The notes under the pieces: model-generated
What the model saw: the letters and a program-made list of their open reading frames with translations, nothing else
Told to the model about the DNA's origin: nothing
Databases searched by the model: none
Origin: Leclercia adecarboxylata
GTDB lineage: Bacteria; Pseudomonadota; Gammaproteobacteria; Enterobacterales; Enterobacteriaceae
Direction: 5' to 3'
Length of the DNA: 64,000 nt
Assembly: GCF_023639785.1 (NCBI RefSeq)
Contig: NZ_CP098325.1
Location: 248,001 to 312,000, forward strand
Shown: piece after piece, positions 23,100 to 33,143 of the stretch
Layout of the letters: every line of letters starts with the position of its first letter
Position numbering within the stretch: position 1 is the stretch's first letter
Translations under genes and position numbers: made by a program

Positions 23100-24179
23100 A
23101 TGCAAGCGGCAACTGTAGTCATTAACCGCCGCGCTCTGCGACACAACCTGCAACGCCTGCGTGAACTGGCGCCCGCCAGCAAACTGGTTGCAGTCGTGAA
23201 AGCGAACGCTTACGGACACGGTCTCCTCGAGACCGCGCGAACGCTCCCCGATGCCGACGCCTTTGGCGTCGCCCGTCTCGAAGAAGCCCTGCGCCTGCGC
23301 GAAGGGGGCATTACCCAGCCAATCCTGCTGCTTGAAGGCTTCTTTAATGCCGCCGATCTGCCGACCATTGCAGCGCAACAGCTGCATACCGCCGTGCACA
23401 ATATGGAGCAGCTTGAGGCGCTGGAAAACGCGGTGCTCAGCGAGCCCGTTACCGTGTGGATGAAGCTCGACACCGGCATGCACCGCCTGGGCGTCCGCCC
23501 GGAGCAGGCCGGGGCCTTTTATCAGCGCTTATGCCAGTGCAAGAACATTCGCCAGCCGGTCAATATCGTCAGCCATTTTGCCCGCGCCGACGAGCCCGAG
23601 TGCGGCGCCACCGAGCAGCAGCTCGATATCTTCAACACCTTCTGCGAAGGCAAGCCGGGGATGCGCTCTATCGCGGCATCCGGCGGCATTTTGCTCTGGC
23701 CGCAGTCCCATTTCGACTGGGCACGTCCGGGTATTATTCTTTACGGCGTCTCGCCGCTGGAGGGTAAACCCTGGGGGCCTGATTTCGGTTTTCAGCCGGT
23801 CATGTCGCTTACCTCCAGCCTGATAGCGGTGCGCGAGCACAAAGCCGGGGAACCGGTCGGCTACGGCGGCACCTGGATCAGCGAGCGCGACACCCGTTTA
23901 GGCGTGGTGGCGATGGGCTACGGCGACGGCTATCCGCGCGCGGCGCCCTCCGGGACGCCAGTGCTGGTGAATGGCCGGGAAGTGACTATCGTCGGACGCG
24001 TGGCGATGGACATGATCTGTGTCGACCTTGGGCCAGAGGCGCAGGAGAAAGCGGGGGATCCGGTGACCCTGTGGGGCGAGGGTTTACCCGTGGAGCGAAT
24101 TGCTGAGATTACAAATGTGAGTGCTTACGAACTTATCACGCGGCTGACGTCGCGGGTGGCGATGCACTATCAGGACTGA
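23100..24179 (+). CDS. alr: Biosynthetic alanine racemase Alr
   Basis: PLP enzyme making D-alanine for peptidoglycan. It has 359 residues as in E. coli. The PLP-binding Lys34 lies in [10 protein letters not shown], the second catalytic base Tyr in [11 protein letters not shown] near 254-264, and the barrel ends with [23 protein letters not shown] precedes the ATG. In E. coli tyrB follows within a few hundred bases; here about 2 kb of repeat plus IS separates the two genes. Confidence 0.97.
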   Translation: MQAATVVINRRALRHNLQRLRELAPASKLVAVVKANAYGHGLLETARTLPDADAFGVARLEEALRLREGGITQPILLLEGFFNAADLPTIAAQQLHTAVHNMEQLEALENAVLSEPVTVWMKLDTGMHRLGVRPEQAGAFYQRLCQCKNIRQPVNIVSHFARADEPECGATEQQLDIFNTFCEGKPGMRSIAASGGILLWPQSHFDWARPGIILYGVSPLEGKPWGPDFGFQPVMSLTSSLIAVREHKAGEPVGYGGTWISERDTRLGVVAMGYGDGYPRAAPSGTPVLVNGREVTIVGRVAMDMICVDLGPEAQEKAGDPVTLWGEGLPVERIAEITNVSAYELITRLTSRVAMHYQD

Positions 24180-24377
24180 TGTTGATTTCCCTCTCAGGGA
24201 TGGAAATCTGCACGGTCGGCCCCCTCTCCCTTGAGGGAGAGGGTTGGGGTGAGGGGGAACATGCGATTGTAGTGGTGGTTCCGTTCACCTTACGTTCTGC
24301 ACTTCTCTGTCAGGCGCATCACCCGTGAACGTGTGAAGGGGGCTCGTCCTGCACTGAACCCCGTTTCCTGGACACCT

Positions 24378-25223
24378 CTATTCTTTTGTTTTTTCTGCCT
24401 GAGTCCGGTACGTCACCGGGCTCAGGCCGCCAGTTTTCAGGCTAATTCGTTCGGTGTTGAAGTAACGAATATAAGCCCTGATATCCCGCTCCAGCTCCTT
24501 CACGGAACCATACTTCTTGCGGTAGTACATCTCCACTTTCAGATGACTGAAGAAGTTTTCCATTACTGCATTATCCAGGCAGTTTCCCTTTCGCGACATA
24601 CTCTGGACTATCCCGGCTTTTTCCAGCATTAACCGCCATGCCGGCGTCCTGTAAGCCCAGCCCTGATCGCTGTGTAAGACCAGGCCTTCACTATGTCTTT
24701 TTGCTTTCAGGGCCTTATGTAGCATCCTGCAGACCAGAGGCTGTGACGGGCTGGTCGACATATTCCAGGCCACGATTTCGTTGTTGAACAGATCCTGCAG
24801 GGCTGACAGGTACAGTTTCTGTCCCCCGGCCCGGAACTCCGTCACATCCGTACACCACTTGATCCCGCTTCGTTCAGCGCTGAAGTCGCGGGCCAGCAGA
24901 TTGGCGGATGCCAGCCCTGCATCCGGCATATACGAGCGGTATCTTTTCCGCCGCAGCTGACAGGTGAGGCCATGCTCTTTCATCAGCCTGCGCACTGTCT
25001 TGTGATTGAGCGTGAAGCCCTCATCCCGCAGTGCTCTCGTCATTCTCCGGTAGCCATAACGCTGCGCATGCCGCTGGCTGATGGCCTTCATTGCACTGAC
25101 CGCATCCGCATAACGCTCAGTCCCGTGCTCAGGGTGCGAGACATGATAATAATATGTGCTGCGTGACAACCGCGCGGCATACAGCAGGCAGGGCAGCCTG
25201 TGTGCCGTCAGCAACGACTGCAC
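24378..25223 (-). CDS. IS150-group transposase OrfB (catalytic part)
   Basis: 281 residues of an rve integrase-core transposase. The DDE triad is visible: Asp in KWCTDVTEF, Asp in LHSDQGWAYR and Glu in NAVMENFFSHLK. An N-terminal HTH_21-like segment (HAQRYGYRRMTRAL) precedes it. It can start at a GTG at 25223, but the active transposase of this family is normally the OrfAB fusion made by -1 frameshifting on the A6 run at 25232-25237. No stop or frameshift breaks the frame, so the IS may be active. Confidence 0.92.
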   Translation of the reverse strand: MQSLLTAHRLPCLLYAARLSRSTYYYHVSHPEHGTERYADAVSAMKAISQRHAQRYGYRRMTRALRDEGFTLNHKTVRRLMKEHGLTCQLRRKRYRSYMPDAGLASANLLARDFSAERSGIKWCTDVTEFRAGGQKLYLSALQDLFNNEIVAWNMSTSPSQPLVCRMLHKALKAKRHSEGLVLHSDQGWAYRTPAWRLMLEKAGIVQSMSRKGNCLDNAVMENFFSHLKVEMYYRKKYGSVKELERDIRAYIRYFNTERISLKTGGLSPVTYRTQAEKTKE

Positions 25224-25738
25224 TATTCTGGTTTTTTCTCCTGCTCCCTGAGCGCGTTTTCTTCTCTCAGGGCTTTCAGCTTTTTTAAGTAAGCATTTTC
25301 CGCACGCAGATATTCCAGCTCCCTCTGCAGTTCTTTGGGCGTCATTTCACTGAAGGGCTTAGCACCGGGGACATATTTTTTCTGTGACATAGCGGGTCCG
25401 GGTCTGGCAGTGTGAAGCGCCTTTGCCCCTCCCCTCCGGTAGCGCCTCATCCAGTTGAGAATAAGGGATTCATTGGGGATGGCGAAGCGCGATGAAGCCT
25501 CCGCATAGCTGCACCTGTTTTTTGCGACGTAACGGACAACGCGGAGCCTGAATTCTGCAGTATAGGTCCGCGCAGGACGGTCCTCCAGCCCGGCTTTACC
25601 CTGACGACGGTAAGCCCGTAGCCAGCGGGTCAGGGGTGATTTGCCGACACTGAACAGGCGGGCTGTTTCTTTAATGCCCGACTTTCCGGCCATGTAATGC
25701 TCTACAGCCGCAAGTCTGATATGGAAAGGATGTTTCAT
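25223..25738 (-). CDS. IS150-group OrfA (DNA-binding part)
   Basis: 171 residues with two helix-turn-helix segments, about 8-50 (GIKETARLFSVGKSPLTRWL) and 62-105 (SYAEASSRFAIPNESLILNW), then a C-terminal coiled coil (ELQRELEYLRAENAYLKKLK) typical of IS3-family OrfA. Its TAG stop at 25223-25225 follows the A6 slippery run GAGAAAAAACC, and orfB is in the -1 frame. That is the expected layout for programmed frameshifting. Confidence 0.92.
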   Translation of the reverse strand: MKHPFHIRLAAVEHYMAGKSGIKETARLFSVGKSPLTRWLRAYRRQGKAGLEDRPARTYTAEFRLRVVRYVAKNRCSYAEASSRFAIPNESLILNWMRRYRRGGAKALHTARPGPAMSQKKYVPGAKPFSEMTPKELQRELEYLRAENAYLKKLKALREENALREQEKKPE

Positions 25739-26187
25739 CGTTCTGAACCTCCAGATTTGGAATCTGGTGTCCAGGATCCGGGGTTCAGTGCACCGCCACC
25801 CCCTTCACAATCCCGGCTCCCGGCAAAGAAAATCGCCGCTTCGCGGTACCCTCAGCTTATTCCCTCCGGCTATCGGGTCGGGCGTGATCCTACATCCATG
25901 TAGGTCACGCCCTCTCGGCGCATCCATGCGCCTCGCCCCGGCCTGCGGTAAACGCTTCGGCGCTTTTCAGCCGGACCAGGGAGCCGCTGTAAGCCTTTTA
26001 TTCTCCTGTAATCACTTTATTGCATTAAGAACAAGAAAATTAACGGAGATCCCTCAGTCCTGATGAGAGAAGGAGTAAAACAGGTTCTGCCGCCCACACC
26101 CCATCTTCCTTAACATCCTCTCGATCTTCTGCCGCTTCCGGTTTATTGTTGAATTCCCCGCCTCATTATTATCCGGAGAACCATCGC

Positions 26188-27381
26188 GTGTTCCAGAAAG
26201 TCGACGCCTATGCTGGCGACCCTATCCTCTCCTTAATGGAGCGTTTCAAAGAAGATCCGCGCAGCGATAAAGTTAACCTCAGCATCGGTCTTTACTACAA
26301 CGAAGCGGGCATTATTCCGCAGCTGCAGGCGGTGGCCAAAGCCGAAGCGCGTCTCAACGCCACGCCACACGGTGCGTCGCTCTATCTGCCGATGGAAGGG
26401 CTTAACAGCTACCGTCACACCATTGCCCCGCTGCTGTTTGGCGCAGACCATCCTGTGCTGACACAGAAGCGTGTCGCTACCATCCAGACTCTGGGCGGCT
26501 CCGGCGCGCTGAAGGTCGGGGCCGACTTCCTGCACAAGTATTTTCCGGAATCAGGCGTCTGGGTGAGCGATCCGACATGGGAAAACCATGTCGCCATTTT
26601 TGAAGGCGCAGGTTTCACGGTAAACACCTACCCATGGTTTGACGACCAGACCAACGGCGTGCGCGTTGCTGCGCTGCTGGAAAAACTGAACACCCTGCCG
26701 GAGCGCAGCATTGTCTTGCTGCACCCGTGCTGCCATAACCCAACCGGGGCCGATCTGACCAACGATCAGTGGGATGCGGTTATTGAGGTGCTGAAAGCCC
26801 GCAACCTGATCCCGTTCCTCGACATTGCCTATCAGGGCTTTGGCGCCGGAATGGAAGAGGACGCTTACGCCATTCGCGCCATCGCCAGCGCGGGTCTGCC
26901 GGCGCTGGTCAGCAACTCCTTCTCGAAAATCTTCTCCCTGTACGGCGAACGTGTCGGTGGCCTGTCCGTGGTCTGTGAAGACCAGGAAGCCGCAGGGCGC
27001 GTGCTTGGCCAGCTGAAGGCCACCGTGCGCCGCATTTACTCCAGCCCGCCGAACTTTGGTGCGCAGGTGGTGGCGACCGTGCTGGGCGATGACGAACTCA
27101 AAGCCGAGTGGCTGGCAGAGGTAGAAGCGATGCGTACCCGCATTCTGGCCATGCGTCAGACGCTGGTGGATGTGCTGAAAGACGCCGTGCCGGGGCACAA
27201 CTTTGACTACCTGCTGCAGCAGCGCGGGATGTTCAGCTATACCGGCTTCAGCGCGCAGCAGGTGGATCGCCTGCGCGAGGAGTTTGGCGTCTATCTGATT
27301 GCCAGCGGGCGTATGTGCGTTGCCGGCCTGAACAGCAGCAACGTTCAGCGCGTGGCGAAAGCCTTTGCTGCTGTAATGTAA
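26188..27381 (+). CDS. tyrB: Aromatic amino acid aminotransferase TyrB
   Basis: PLP-dependent transaminase for the last step of Tyr, Phe and Leu synthesis. The start is a GTG at 26188 ([11 protein letters not shown]), with GGAGA ten bases before it; this gives 397 residues as in E. coli. An ATG frame at 26146 would add 14 residues not in the family. The PLP Lys lies in [14 protein letters not shown] near 247, and the PLP-phosphate Arg in the same run. The promoter must lie in or just after the structured repeat. I could not find a convincing TyrR box. Confidence 0.96.
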   Translation: MFQKVDAYAGDPILSLMERFKEDPRSDKVNLSIGLYYNEAGIIPQLQAVAKAEARLNATPHGASLYLPMEGLNSYRHTIAPLLFGADHPVLTQKRVATIQTLGGSGALKVGADFLHKYFPESGVWVSDPTWENHVAIFEGAGFTVNTYPWFDDQTNGVRVAALLEKLNTLPERSIVLLHPCCHNPTGADLTNDQWDAVIEVLKARNLIPFLDIAYQGFGAGMEEDAYAIRAIASAGLPALVSNSFSKIFSLYGERVGGLSVVCEDQEAAGRVLGQLKATVRRIYSSPPNFGAQVVATVLGDDELKAEWLAEVEAMRTRILAMRQTLVDVLKDAVPGHNFDYLLQQRGMFSYTGFSAQQVDRLREEFGVYLIASGRMCVAGLNSSNVQRVAKAFAAVM

Positions 27382-27389
27382 GTACTTAC

Positions 27390-27423
27390 TTCCAACCTCC
27401 TTCCCCGGTGAAGGAGGTTGGAA
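27390..27423. terminator. Perfect 14-bp hairpin after tyrB
   Basis: Arms 27390-27403 and 27410-27423 are exact inverses with loop CCCGGT. No T run follows on the plus strand, so it may be a processing or stabilising hairpin rather than a simple terminator. Confidence 0.65.
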
Positions 27424-27572
27424 TGCGTAAAACCGCGCTTTGTGATGCCCCTCTTTTTATTGCGGCTGATGTAAAAATTCTCCTTTCTTTCCCCACCCTC
27501 AGCGGGTATTTTCGATGGAGTTTTGACCATTCGCTCAAAATAAAATAACGGTTTGAATATTCAGGGGAAAAT

Positions 27573-28286
27573 ATGCGCAAGATCACACTGGCGCTCAGCG
27601 CTGCCTGCTTATTGCTCTCGCTCAGTAATCCGGTTGCGGCGCGTCCCTCTTCACCTCCACCGTTATATCCCGGCACGACCGTTGCCCGGCTGGCTGAGCA
27701 GGCCCCCATCCACTGGGTTTCCGTGGCGCAAATTGAGAACAGCCTGACGGGCCGCCCGCCCATGTCGGTGGGATTTGATATTGATGACACCGTGTTGTTC
27801 TCCAGCCCCGGGTTCTGGCGGGGTAAAAAAACCTGGTCCCCGGACAGCGAGGATTACCTGAAAAACCCGGCCTTCTGGCAGGAGATGAACAACGGCTGGG
27901 ATGAGTTCAGCATTCCCAAAGAGGTCGCCCGGGCGCTGATTGCCCTTCATCTGAAGCGCGGCGACAACATCTGGTTCATTACCGGACGCCATCCCACTCA
28001 AACCGAAACCCTCACCCGCACGCTGCAACAGGCTTTTCTGATCCCTGCGGCGCACATGAACCCGGTGATTTTTGCCGGGGAGAAGTCCGGCAGGAACGAC
28101 AAAACCCAGTGGCTCGAACAGAAACAGATCAAGATTTACTACGGGGACGCGGATAGCGACATCGCTGCGGCACGTGAAGCGGGGGCCAGAGGCATTCGGG
28201 TTCTGCGCGCCGCTAACTCAACGTATAAACCGCTGCCGCAGGCGGGGTCCTTTGGGGAAGAGGTTATCGTCAATTCAGAATACTGA
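27573..28286 (+). CDS. aphA: Class B acid phosphatase AphA
   Basis: Periplasmic non-specific phosphatase and phosphotransferase of the DDDD/HAD superfamily, Mg-dependent. It has 237 residues with a signal peptide of about 23-25 residues ([11 protein letters not shown]). The nucleophile motif [11 protein letters not shown] lies near 69-79, [11 protein letters not shown] near 135-145 and the acidic GDADSDI near 191-197. AGGGGAAAAT precedes the ATG. It is a single gene between tyrB and yjbQ; K-12 has yjbS nearby, which I do not see here. Confidence 0.96.
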   Translation: MRKITLALSAACLLLSLSNPVAARPSSPPPLYPGTTVARLAEQAPIHWVSVAQIENSLTGRPPMSVGFDIDDTVLFSSPGFWRGKKTWSPDSEDYLKNPAFWQEMNNGWDEFSIPKEVARALIALHLKRGDNIWFITGRHPTQTETLTRTLQQAFLIPAAHMNPVIFAGEKSGRNDKTQWLEQKQIKIYYGDADSDIAAAREAGARGIRVLRAANSTYKPLPQAGSFGEEVIVNSEY

Positions 28287-28401
28287 GTGTCTCTTTAATG
28301 CAGAGGAGAACGCTTTTTAAACAGATTTACCCGCCACGGGTTTTACCTTTCGTCGTATTGCTGCACACTTAGAAGGATTATCCTGCAAAACGGAGCAGCA
28401 C

Positions 28402-28818
28402 ATGTGGTATCAGCAAACCCTGACCCTGCGCGCCAGGTCTCGCGGTTTTCATCTGGTGACGGACGAGGTCATTGGACAGATCCGCGATCTTCCCCGCATC
28501 AACATCGGTTTACTGCATCTGTTGCTGCAACACACGTCAGCCTCTCTCACGCTTAACGAAAATTGCGATCCCACCGTCCGTTCCGATATGGAACAGCATT
28601 TTCTCAAATCCATTCCCGACGGTGCCCGCTGGGAACATGATGACGAGGGGCCTGACGACATGCCTTCCCACATTAAATCCTCCATGCTGGGCGTCTCTTT
28701 GCTGCTGCCGGTAAATCACGGGCGCGTGCAGCTGGGCACCTGGCAGGGGATCTGGCTGGGAGAACATCGTATCCACGGCGGTTCGCGCAAAATCATCGCC
28801 ACGCTACAAGGGGAGTAA
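28402..28818 (+). CDS. yjbQ: YjbQ/UPF0047 family protein
   Basis: 138-residue UPF0047 protein; E. coli YjbQ shows weak thiamine-phosphate-synthase-like activity in complementation tests. The family motif [22 protein letters not shown] is at about 47-68, with [20 protein letters not shown] and the C-terminal [20 protein letters not shown], carrying the conserved His and Glu metal-site residues. Its TAA overlaps the first possible ATG of yjbR, so the two genes are translationally coupled. Confidence 0.94.
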   Translation: MWYQQTLTLRARSRGFHLVTDEVIGQIRDLPRINIGLLHLLLQHTSASLTLNENCDPTVRSDMEQHFLKSIPDGARWEHDDEGPDDMPSHIKSSMLGVSLLLPVNHGRVQLGTWQGIWLGEHRIHGGSRKIIATLQGE

Positions 28819-28820
28819 TG

Positions 28821-29174
28821 ATGACAATTTCGGAGATCCTTCAGTACTGCATGAACAAGCCGGGGGCGGAGCAAAGCGTACACAGCGACTGGAAGGCCAC
28901 CCAGATTAAGGTCGCGGACGTGCTGTTTGCGATGGTAAAAGATGTGGAGGGGCGACCGGCGGCCTCGCTGAAAACCAGCCCTGAGCTGGCCGATCTGCTG
29001 CGCCAGCAGCACAACGATGTGCGTCCCAGCAAGCACCTGAATAAAGCGCACTGGAGCACGGTCTATCTGGACGGGTCGATTCCGGATTCGCAGATTTACT
29101 ATCTGGTGGATGCCTCTTACAAGCAGGCGGTAGAGCTGCTGCCGGAGATGACCCGGCAGCAGCTGTCAGTGTAA
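28821..29174 (+). CDS. yjbR: MmcQ/YjbR family DNA-binding protein
   Basis: 117 residues of the MmcQ/YjbR fold (double-wing type), proposed to bind DNA but without a proven role. The start may be 28818 or 28821. The second ATG is better placed after GGGGAG and matches the E. coli N-terminus MTISEILQYCM. The conserved motif SKHLNKAHWSTVYLDG is intact near 83-98. The stop codon abuts the uvrA stop with no gap. Confidence 0.93.
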   Translation: MTISEILQYCMNKPGAEQSVHSDWKATQIKVADVLFAMVKDVEGRPAASLKTSPELADLLRQQHNDVRPSKHLNKAHWSTVYLDGSIPDSQIYYLVDASYKQAVELLPEMTRQQLSV

Positions 29175-32000
29175 CTACTTCAGCAGAGGTTTAAGGAAGC
29201 GGGCGGTGTGCGAGGCTTCGCACTCCGCGACGGTTTCCGGGGTGCCGGAGACCAGGATTTCGCCGCCACCGCTGCCGCCTTCCGGGCCGAGATCGACAAT
29301 CCAGTCCGCGGTTTTAATCACGTCCAGGTTATGCTCAATCACCACGATGGTGTTGCCCTGATCGCGCAGCTGGTGCAGCACGTCGAGTAACTGCTGGATA
29401 TCGGCGAAGTGCAGACCGGTGGTCGGCTCATCCAGAATGTACAGCGTCTGACCGGTGCCGCGTTTGGAGAGCTCACGCGCCAGCTTCACGCGCTGCGCCT
29501 CACCGCCCGACAGCGTGGTCGCCGACTGGCCCAGACGAATGTAGGTCAGACCGACATCCATCAGGGTCTGGAGCTTACGCGCCAGCGCCGGAACGGCATC
29601 AAAGAACTCACGCGCCTCTTCGATGGTCATATCCAGCACTTCGTGGATGGTCTTGCCTTTGTACTTAATCTCCAGCGTTTCGCGGTTATAGCGCTTGCCT
29701 TTGCACTGGTCGCACGGCACGTAGATATCCGGCAGGAAGTGCATCTCAACCTTGATCACGCCATCGCCCTGGCACGCTTCACAGCGCCCGCCGCGGACGT
29801 TAAAGCTGAAGCGGCCCGGCGTATAGCCGCGCGAACGCGATTCCGGCACGCCGGCAAAGAGTTCACGTACGGGCGTAAACACGCCGGTATAGGTGGCCGG
29901 GTTGGAGCGCGGGGTGCGGCCAATCGGGCTCTGATCGATATCGATCACCTTGTCGAAGTGCTCAAGCCCGGAAACGTCGCGGTACGGCGCGGGTTCGGCC
30001 AGCGTTGCGCCGTTAAGCTGAGTCTGCGCAATCGGGAACAGGGTGTCGTTAATCAGCGTCGATTTACCAGAACCCGACACCCCGGTAATGCAGGTAAACA
30101 GGCCGACCGGCAGGCTGAGCGTCACGTCTTTCAGGTTGTTGCCGCGCGCGCCGGTCAATTTCAGCACTTTTTCCGGGTCGGCAGGCACGCGCTGTTTCGG
30201 CACTTCAATCTTGCGCTTGCCGCTCATGTACTGGCCGGTCAGTGATTCCGGTACCGCCATAATGGCGTCCAGAGGCCCTTCCGCTACGACCTGACCGCCG
30301 TGGACGCCCGCGCCCGGACCGATGTCGATGACATGGTCTGCCGCGCGGATGGCGTCTTCATCGTGCTCAACCACAATCACCGTGTTGCCGAGGTTACGCA
30401 GGTGGATCAGCGTCCCGAGCAGGCGTTCGTTGTCGCGCTGGTGCAGACCGATAGAGGGTTCATCCAGCACGTACATGACGCCCACCAGACCCGCACCAAT
30501 CTGGCTCGCCAGACGGATACGCTGCGCCTCGCCGCCGGAGAGCGTCTCTGCGGAGCGGGAAAGCGTCAGATAGTTCAGGCCCACGTTGACCAGGAACTTC
30601 AGGCGATCGCCGATCTCTTTCAGCACTTTTTCGGCGATTTTCGCCCGCTGGCCAGAGAGCTTCAGGTTATTGAAGAAGTCCATCGCATGGCCGATGCTCA
30701 TGTCTGAGATGGTCGGCAGCGGCGTGTTTTCAACATACACGTGACGCGCTTCGCGGCGCAGACGGGTACCGTCACAGGTGGCGCAGGAGCGGTTGCTGAT
30801 GAACTTCGCCAGCTCTTCACGCACCGCGCTGGATTCCGTCTCTTTATAGCGGCGCTCCATGTTGTGCAGCACGCCTTCAAACGGATGACGACGCACGGAG
30901 GTATCGCCGCGATCGTTCATGTATTTGAACTCGATGTTCTCTTTGCCGGAACCGGACAGGATCACTTTGTGCACGGTTGGGCTCAGGCTGCCCCACGGCG
31001 CTTCGACGTCGAACTTATAGTGTTCAGCCAGCGACTTCAGCATCTGGAAATAGTAGAAGTTACGCTTATCCCAGCCGCGGATGGCGCCGCCAGCCAGCGA
31101 CAGTTCCGGGTTCTGGATCACCCGGTCAGGATCGAAGTACTGCTGTACGCCCAGGCCATCACAGGTCGGGCAGGCGCCCGCCGGGTTGTTGAACGAGAAC
31201 AGACGCGGTTCCAGCTCGCGCATGCTGTAGCCACAAATCGGGCAGGCGAAGTTGGCGGAGAAGAGTAGCTCGTCCGCTTTCGGGTCGTCCATATCGGCGA
31301 CCACCGCCGTACCGCCGGAGAGATCCAGCGCGGTTTCAAACGACTCCGCCAGGCGCTGGGTCATGTCATCACGCACCTTAAAGCGGTCAATCACCACCTC
31401 GATGGTGTGTTTCTTTTGCAGCTCCAGCTTCGGCGGATCGGAGAGATCGCACACTTCACCGTCGATACGGGCGCGGATATAGCCCTGGCTTGCCAGGTTC
31501 TCCAGCGTCTTAGTGTGCTCGCCCTTGCGCTCTTTGATGATCGGCGCAAGGAGCATCAGGCGTCGGCCTTCCGGCTGTGCCAGCACGTTATCCACCATCT
31601 GGCTGACGGTCTGCGCCGCCAGGGGGACGTCGTGGTCCGGGCAGCGCGGCTCGCCTACGCGGGCGTAGAGCAGACGCAGGTAGTCGTGGATCTCGGTGAT
31701 GGTGCCGACGGTAGAGCGCGGGTTATGGGAGGTCGACTTTTGCTCGATGGAGATAGCCGGCGACAACCCTTCGATATGGTCGACGTCCGGTTTTTCCATC
31801 AGCGACAGGAACTGGCGCGCATAAGCAGAGAGCGATTCAACGTAACGACGCTGTCCTTCGGCATACAGCGTGTCGAAAGCCAGAGAGGATTTGCCTGAGC
31901 CTGACAGCCCGGTCACGACGATCAGTTTGTCGCGAGGGATGACGAGGTTGATATTCTTGAGATTGTGGGTGCGGGCGCCCCGAACTTCGATCTTATCCAT
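29175..32000 (-). CDS. uvrA: UvrABC system damage-recognition ATPase UvrA
   Basis: Dimeric ABC-type ATPase that finds bulky DNA lesions and loads UvrB. It has 941 residues. Walker A motifs GLSGSGKSS (about 31-39) and GVSGSGKST (about 640-648), two LSGGEAQR signatures, and zinc-finger cysteines in [14 protein letters not shown]...CPTC and [14 protein letters not shown]...CDQCKG are all present. Divergent from ssb, with an SOS box at 32088-32103 between them. Confidence 0.98.
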   Translation of the reverse strand: MDKIEVRGARTHNLKNINLVIPRDKLIVVTGLSGSGKSSLAFDTLYAEGQRRYVESLSAYARQFLSLMEKPDVDHIEGLSPAISIEQKSTSHNPRSTVGTITEIHDYLRLLYARVGEPRCPDHDVPLAAQTVSQMVDNVLAQPEGRRLMLLAPIIKERKGEHTKTLENLASQGYIRARIDGEVCDLSDPPKLELQKKHTIEVVIDRFKVRDDMTQRLAESFETALDLSGGTAVVADMDDPKADELLFSANFACPICGYSMRELEPRLFSFNNPAGACPTCDGLGVQQYFDPDRVIQNPELSLAGGAIRGWDKRNFYYFQMLKSLAEHYKFDVEAPWGSLSPTVHKVILSGSGKENIEFKYMNDRGDTSVRRHPFEGVLHNMERRYKETESSAVREELAKFISNRSCATCDGTRLRREARHVYVENTPLPTISDMSIGHAMDFFNNLKLSGQRAKIAEKVLKEIGDRLKFLVNVGLNYLTLSRSAETLSGGEAQRIRLASQIGAGLVGVMYVLDEPSIGLHQRDNERLLGTLIHLRNLGNTVIVVEHDEDAIRAADHVIDIGPGAGVHGGQVVAEGPLDAIMAVPESLTGQYMSGKRKIEVPKQRVPADPEKVLKLTGARGNNLKDVTLSLPVGLFTCITGVSGSGKSTLINDTLFPIAQTQLNGATLAEPAPYRDVSGLEHFDKVIDIDQSPIGRTPRSNPATYTGVFTPVRELFAGVPESRSRGYTPGRFSFNVRGGRCEACQGDGVIKVEMHFLPDIYVPCDQCKGKRYNRETLEIKYKGKTIHEVLDMTIEEAREFFDAVPALARKLQTLMDVGLTYIRLGQSATTLSGGEAQRVKLARELSKRGTGQTLYILDEPTTGLHFADIQQLLDVLHQLRDQGNTIVVIEHNLDVIKTADWIVDLGPEGGSGGGEILVSGTPETVAECEASHTARFLKPLLK

Positions 32001-32087
32001 TCACCTTTCCCGGTAGGTAGATACACGGAATGCCTGGTTTGTTTGAAGGACAACCGGCAGAAACGGCTAATTATGACACAAATTGAA

Positions 32088-32103
32088 CTGGCTGGATATA
32101 CAG
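32088..32103. promoter_or_regulatory. LexA operator between uvrA and ssb
   Basis: On the minus strand CTGTATATCCAGCCAG (consensus CTGT-8-ACAG, one mismatch). It sits 88 bases from uvrA and 147 from ssb, in the same place as the E. coli uvrA/ssb SOS box. Confidence 0.87.
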
Positions 32104-32249
32104 TATTGGAATGCAAATTCTGATTAAGTGTGCAACAATGTACAGTTCGTGAGAACTCTGGAAGATGCTCCGCAACTATCGGAAGACCACGTGGAAATGG
32201 TACACTCGCGCGTTTACACTATTCAGAAATGTTTTCAGGAGACACGATC

Positions 32250-32777
32250 ATGGCCAGCAGAGGCGTAAACAAGGTGATTCTCGTCGGTAATCTGGGCCAG
32301 GACCCGGAAGTACGCTATATGCCGAGTGGTGGTGCAGTGGCCAACATTACGCTGGCTACTTCCGAATCCTGGCGTGATAAAGCGACCGGTGAGATGAAAG
32401 AGCAGACCGAATGGCACCGCGTTGTGCTGTTTGGCAAACTGGCCGAGGTGGCCGGTGAGTATCTGCGTAAAGGTTCTCAGGTCTATATCGAAGGCCAGCT
32501 GCGTACCCGTAAATGGACCGATCAGTCCGGCGCAGAAAAATACACCACCGAAGTGGTGGTTAACGTCGGCGGCACCATGCAGATGCTGGGTGGCCGTCAG
32601 GGCGGCGGCGCACCGGCAGGTGGCGGCCAGCAGCAGGGCGGTTGGGGTCAGCCTCAGCAGCCGCAGGGCGGCAACCAGTTCAGCGGCGGCGCGCAGTCCC
32701 GTCCGCAGCAGCAGCCGTCTGCACCTGCACAGTCTAACGAACCGCCAATGGATTTCGACGACGATATCCCGTTCTGA
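32250..32777 (+). CDS. ssb: Single-stranded DNA-binding protein SSB
   Basis: Tetrameric ssDNA-binding protein of replication and repair. The start at 32250 ([11 protein letters not shown]) has CAGGAGA upstream; the open frame before it is not part of the protein. It has 175 residues (E. coli 178). The OB fold spans 1-112, then a Gly/Gln/Pro-rich linker, and the C-terminal partner-binding tip MDFDDDIPF is intact. A strong terminator follows. Confidence 0.98.
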   Translation: MASRGVNKVILVGNLGQDPEVRYMPSGGAVANITLATSESWRDKATGEMKEQTEWHRVVLFGKLAEVAGEYLRKGSQVYIEGQLRTRKWTDQSGAEKYTTEVVVNVGGTMQMLGGRQGGGAPAGGGQQQGGWGQPQQPQGGNQFSGGAQSRPQQQPSAPAQSNEPPMDFDDDIPF

Positions 32778-32802
32778 TAGCCAGAACCTGCGATTCGCAA
32801 AA

Positions 32803-32835
32803 ACAAAAAACCCAGACAGTCGTCTGGGTTTTTTT
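32803..32835 (+). terminator. Bidirectional terminator after ssb
   Basis: AACCCAGAC/GTCTGGGTT stem with A run on the left and seven T on the right, between the convergent ends of ssb and yjcB. Confidence 0.93.
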
Positions 32836-32861
32836 GTCTTCGGCATACTTGCCCGCAGGGA

Positions 32862-33143
32862 TCAGGTGTACATCATTGGCCAGTCCGGCGGGGTGTGGCT
32901 CATCGCCTCCACCATGATCGTTTTGACGTTATTCCAGACCGCAGCCATATCCAGCAGGGTGATGCCCAACAAGCCGGTGGCAAACCAGCATGCCGCCGCC
33001 AGCCCCAGACAGGTGCTGATCACCGCCAGAGCCGCGTAATCCGATTTCTTGAACTGAATGTTCAGCGTGCTGGCCAGAAACATCAGCACAGCGCTCAACA
33101 ACTCCCAGCGTGCCAGGACAACACCGGTGGTAATAGCTGCCAT
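32862..33143 (-). CDS. yjcB: Small inner-membrane protein YjcB
   Basis: 93 residues, E. coli YjcB-like, unknown function. The start at 33143 (MAAITTGVVLARW) has GAGG eight bases upstream and matches the family length; the frame is open 29 codons further up without a ribosome site. Three hydrophobic helices are visible (about 5-25, 38-58 and 60-75), then a polar C-terminus SHTPPDWPMMYT. A perfect CRP consensus site lies 121 bases upstream. Confidence 0.88.
   Translation of the reverse strand: MAAITTGVVLARWELLSAVLMFLASTLNIQFKKSDYAALAVISTCLGLAAACWFATGLLGITLLDMAAVWNNVKTIMVEAMSHTPPDWPMMYT

Larger units (their letters stand above)
24350..25792 (-). mobile_element. IS3-family insertion sequence, IS150 group (1443 bp)
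   Basis: Terminal inverted repeats begin TGCACTGAACCCCG at the left and, reversed, TGCACTGAACCCCGG at the right, with further matches through TCCTGGACACC. TG...CA ends and a length of 1443 bp agree with the IS150 group. It carries orfA and orfB in the minus orientation with a -1 slippage site. Flanks are TCC and CCG, so no clean 3-bp target duplication is visible. It sits in the loop of a hairpin of the structured repeat. Confidence 0.92.
24221..26070 (+). repeat. Structured composite repeat, copy 1, interrupted by an IS
   Basis: Homologous to 42394-42811 once the IS (24350-25792) is removed. It begins with a short repeat unit (24221-24257). Then come CGTTCAC/GTGAACG (24282-24288 and 24325-24331), a hairpin with arms 24332-24342 and 25799-25809 whose loop holds the IS, and an outer stem CGGCTCCC/GGGAGCCG (25814-25821 and 25979-25986). 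The outer stem encloses hairpins at 25836-25846, 25880-25912 and 25917-25932. The right edge decays near 26070 in a degenerate repeat unit. No coding sequence lies in it apart from the IS. I do not recognise the family. Confidence 0.75.

Noticed and set aside
24180..26187. CRISPR-like array among the repeats
   Set aside because: The repeated blocks are palindromes of unequal spacing and are not regularly spaced direct repeats.
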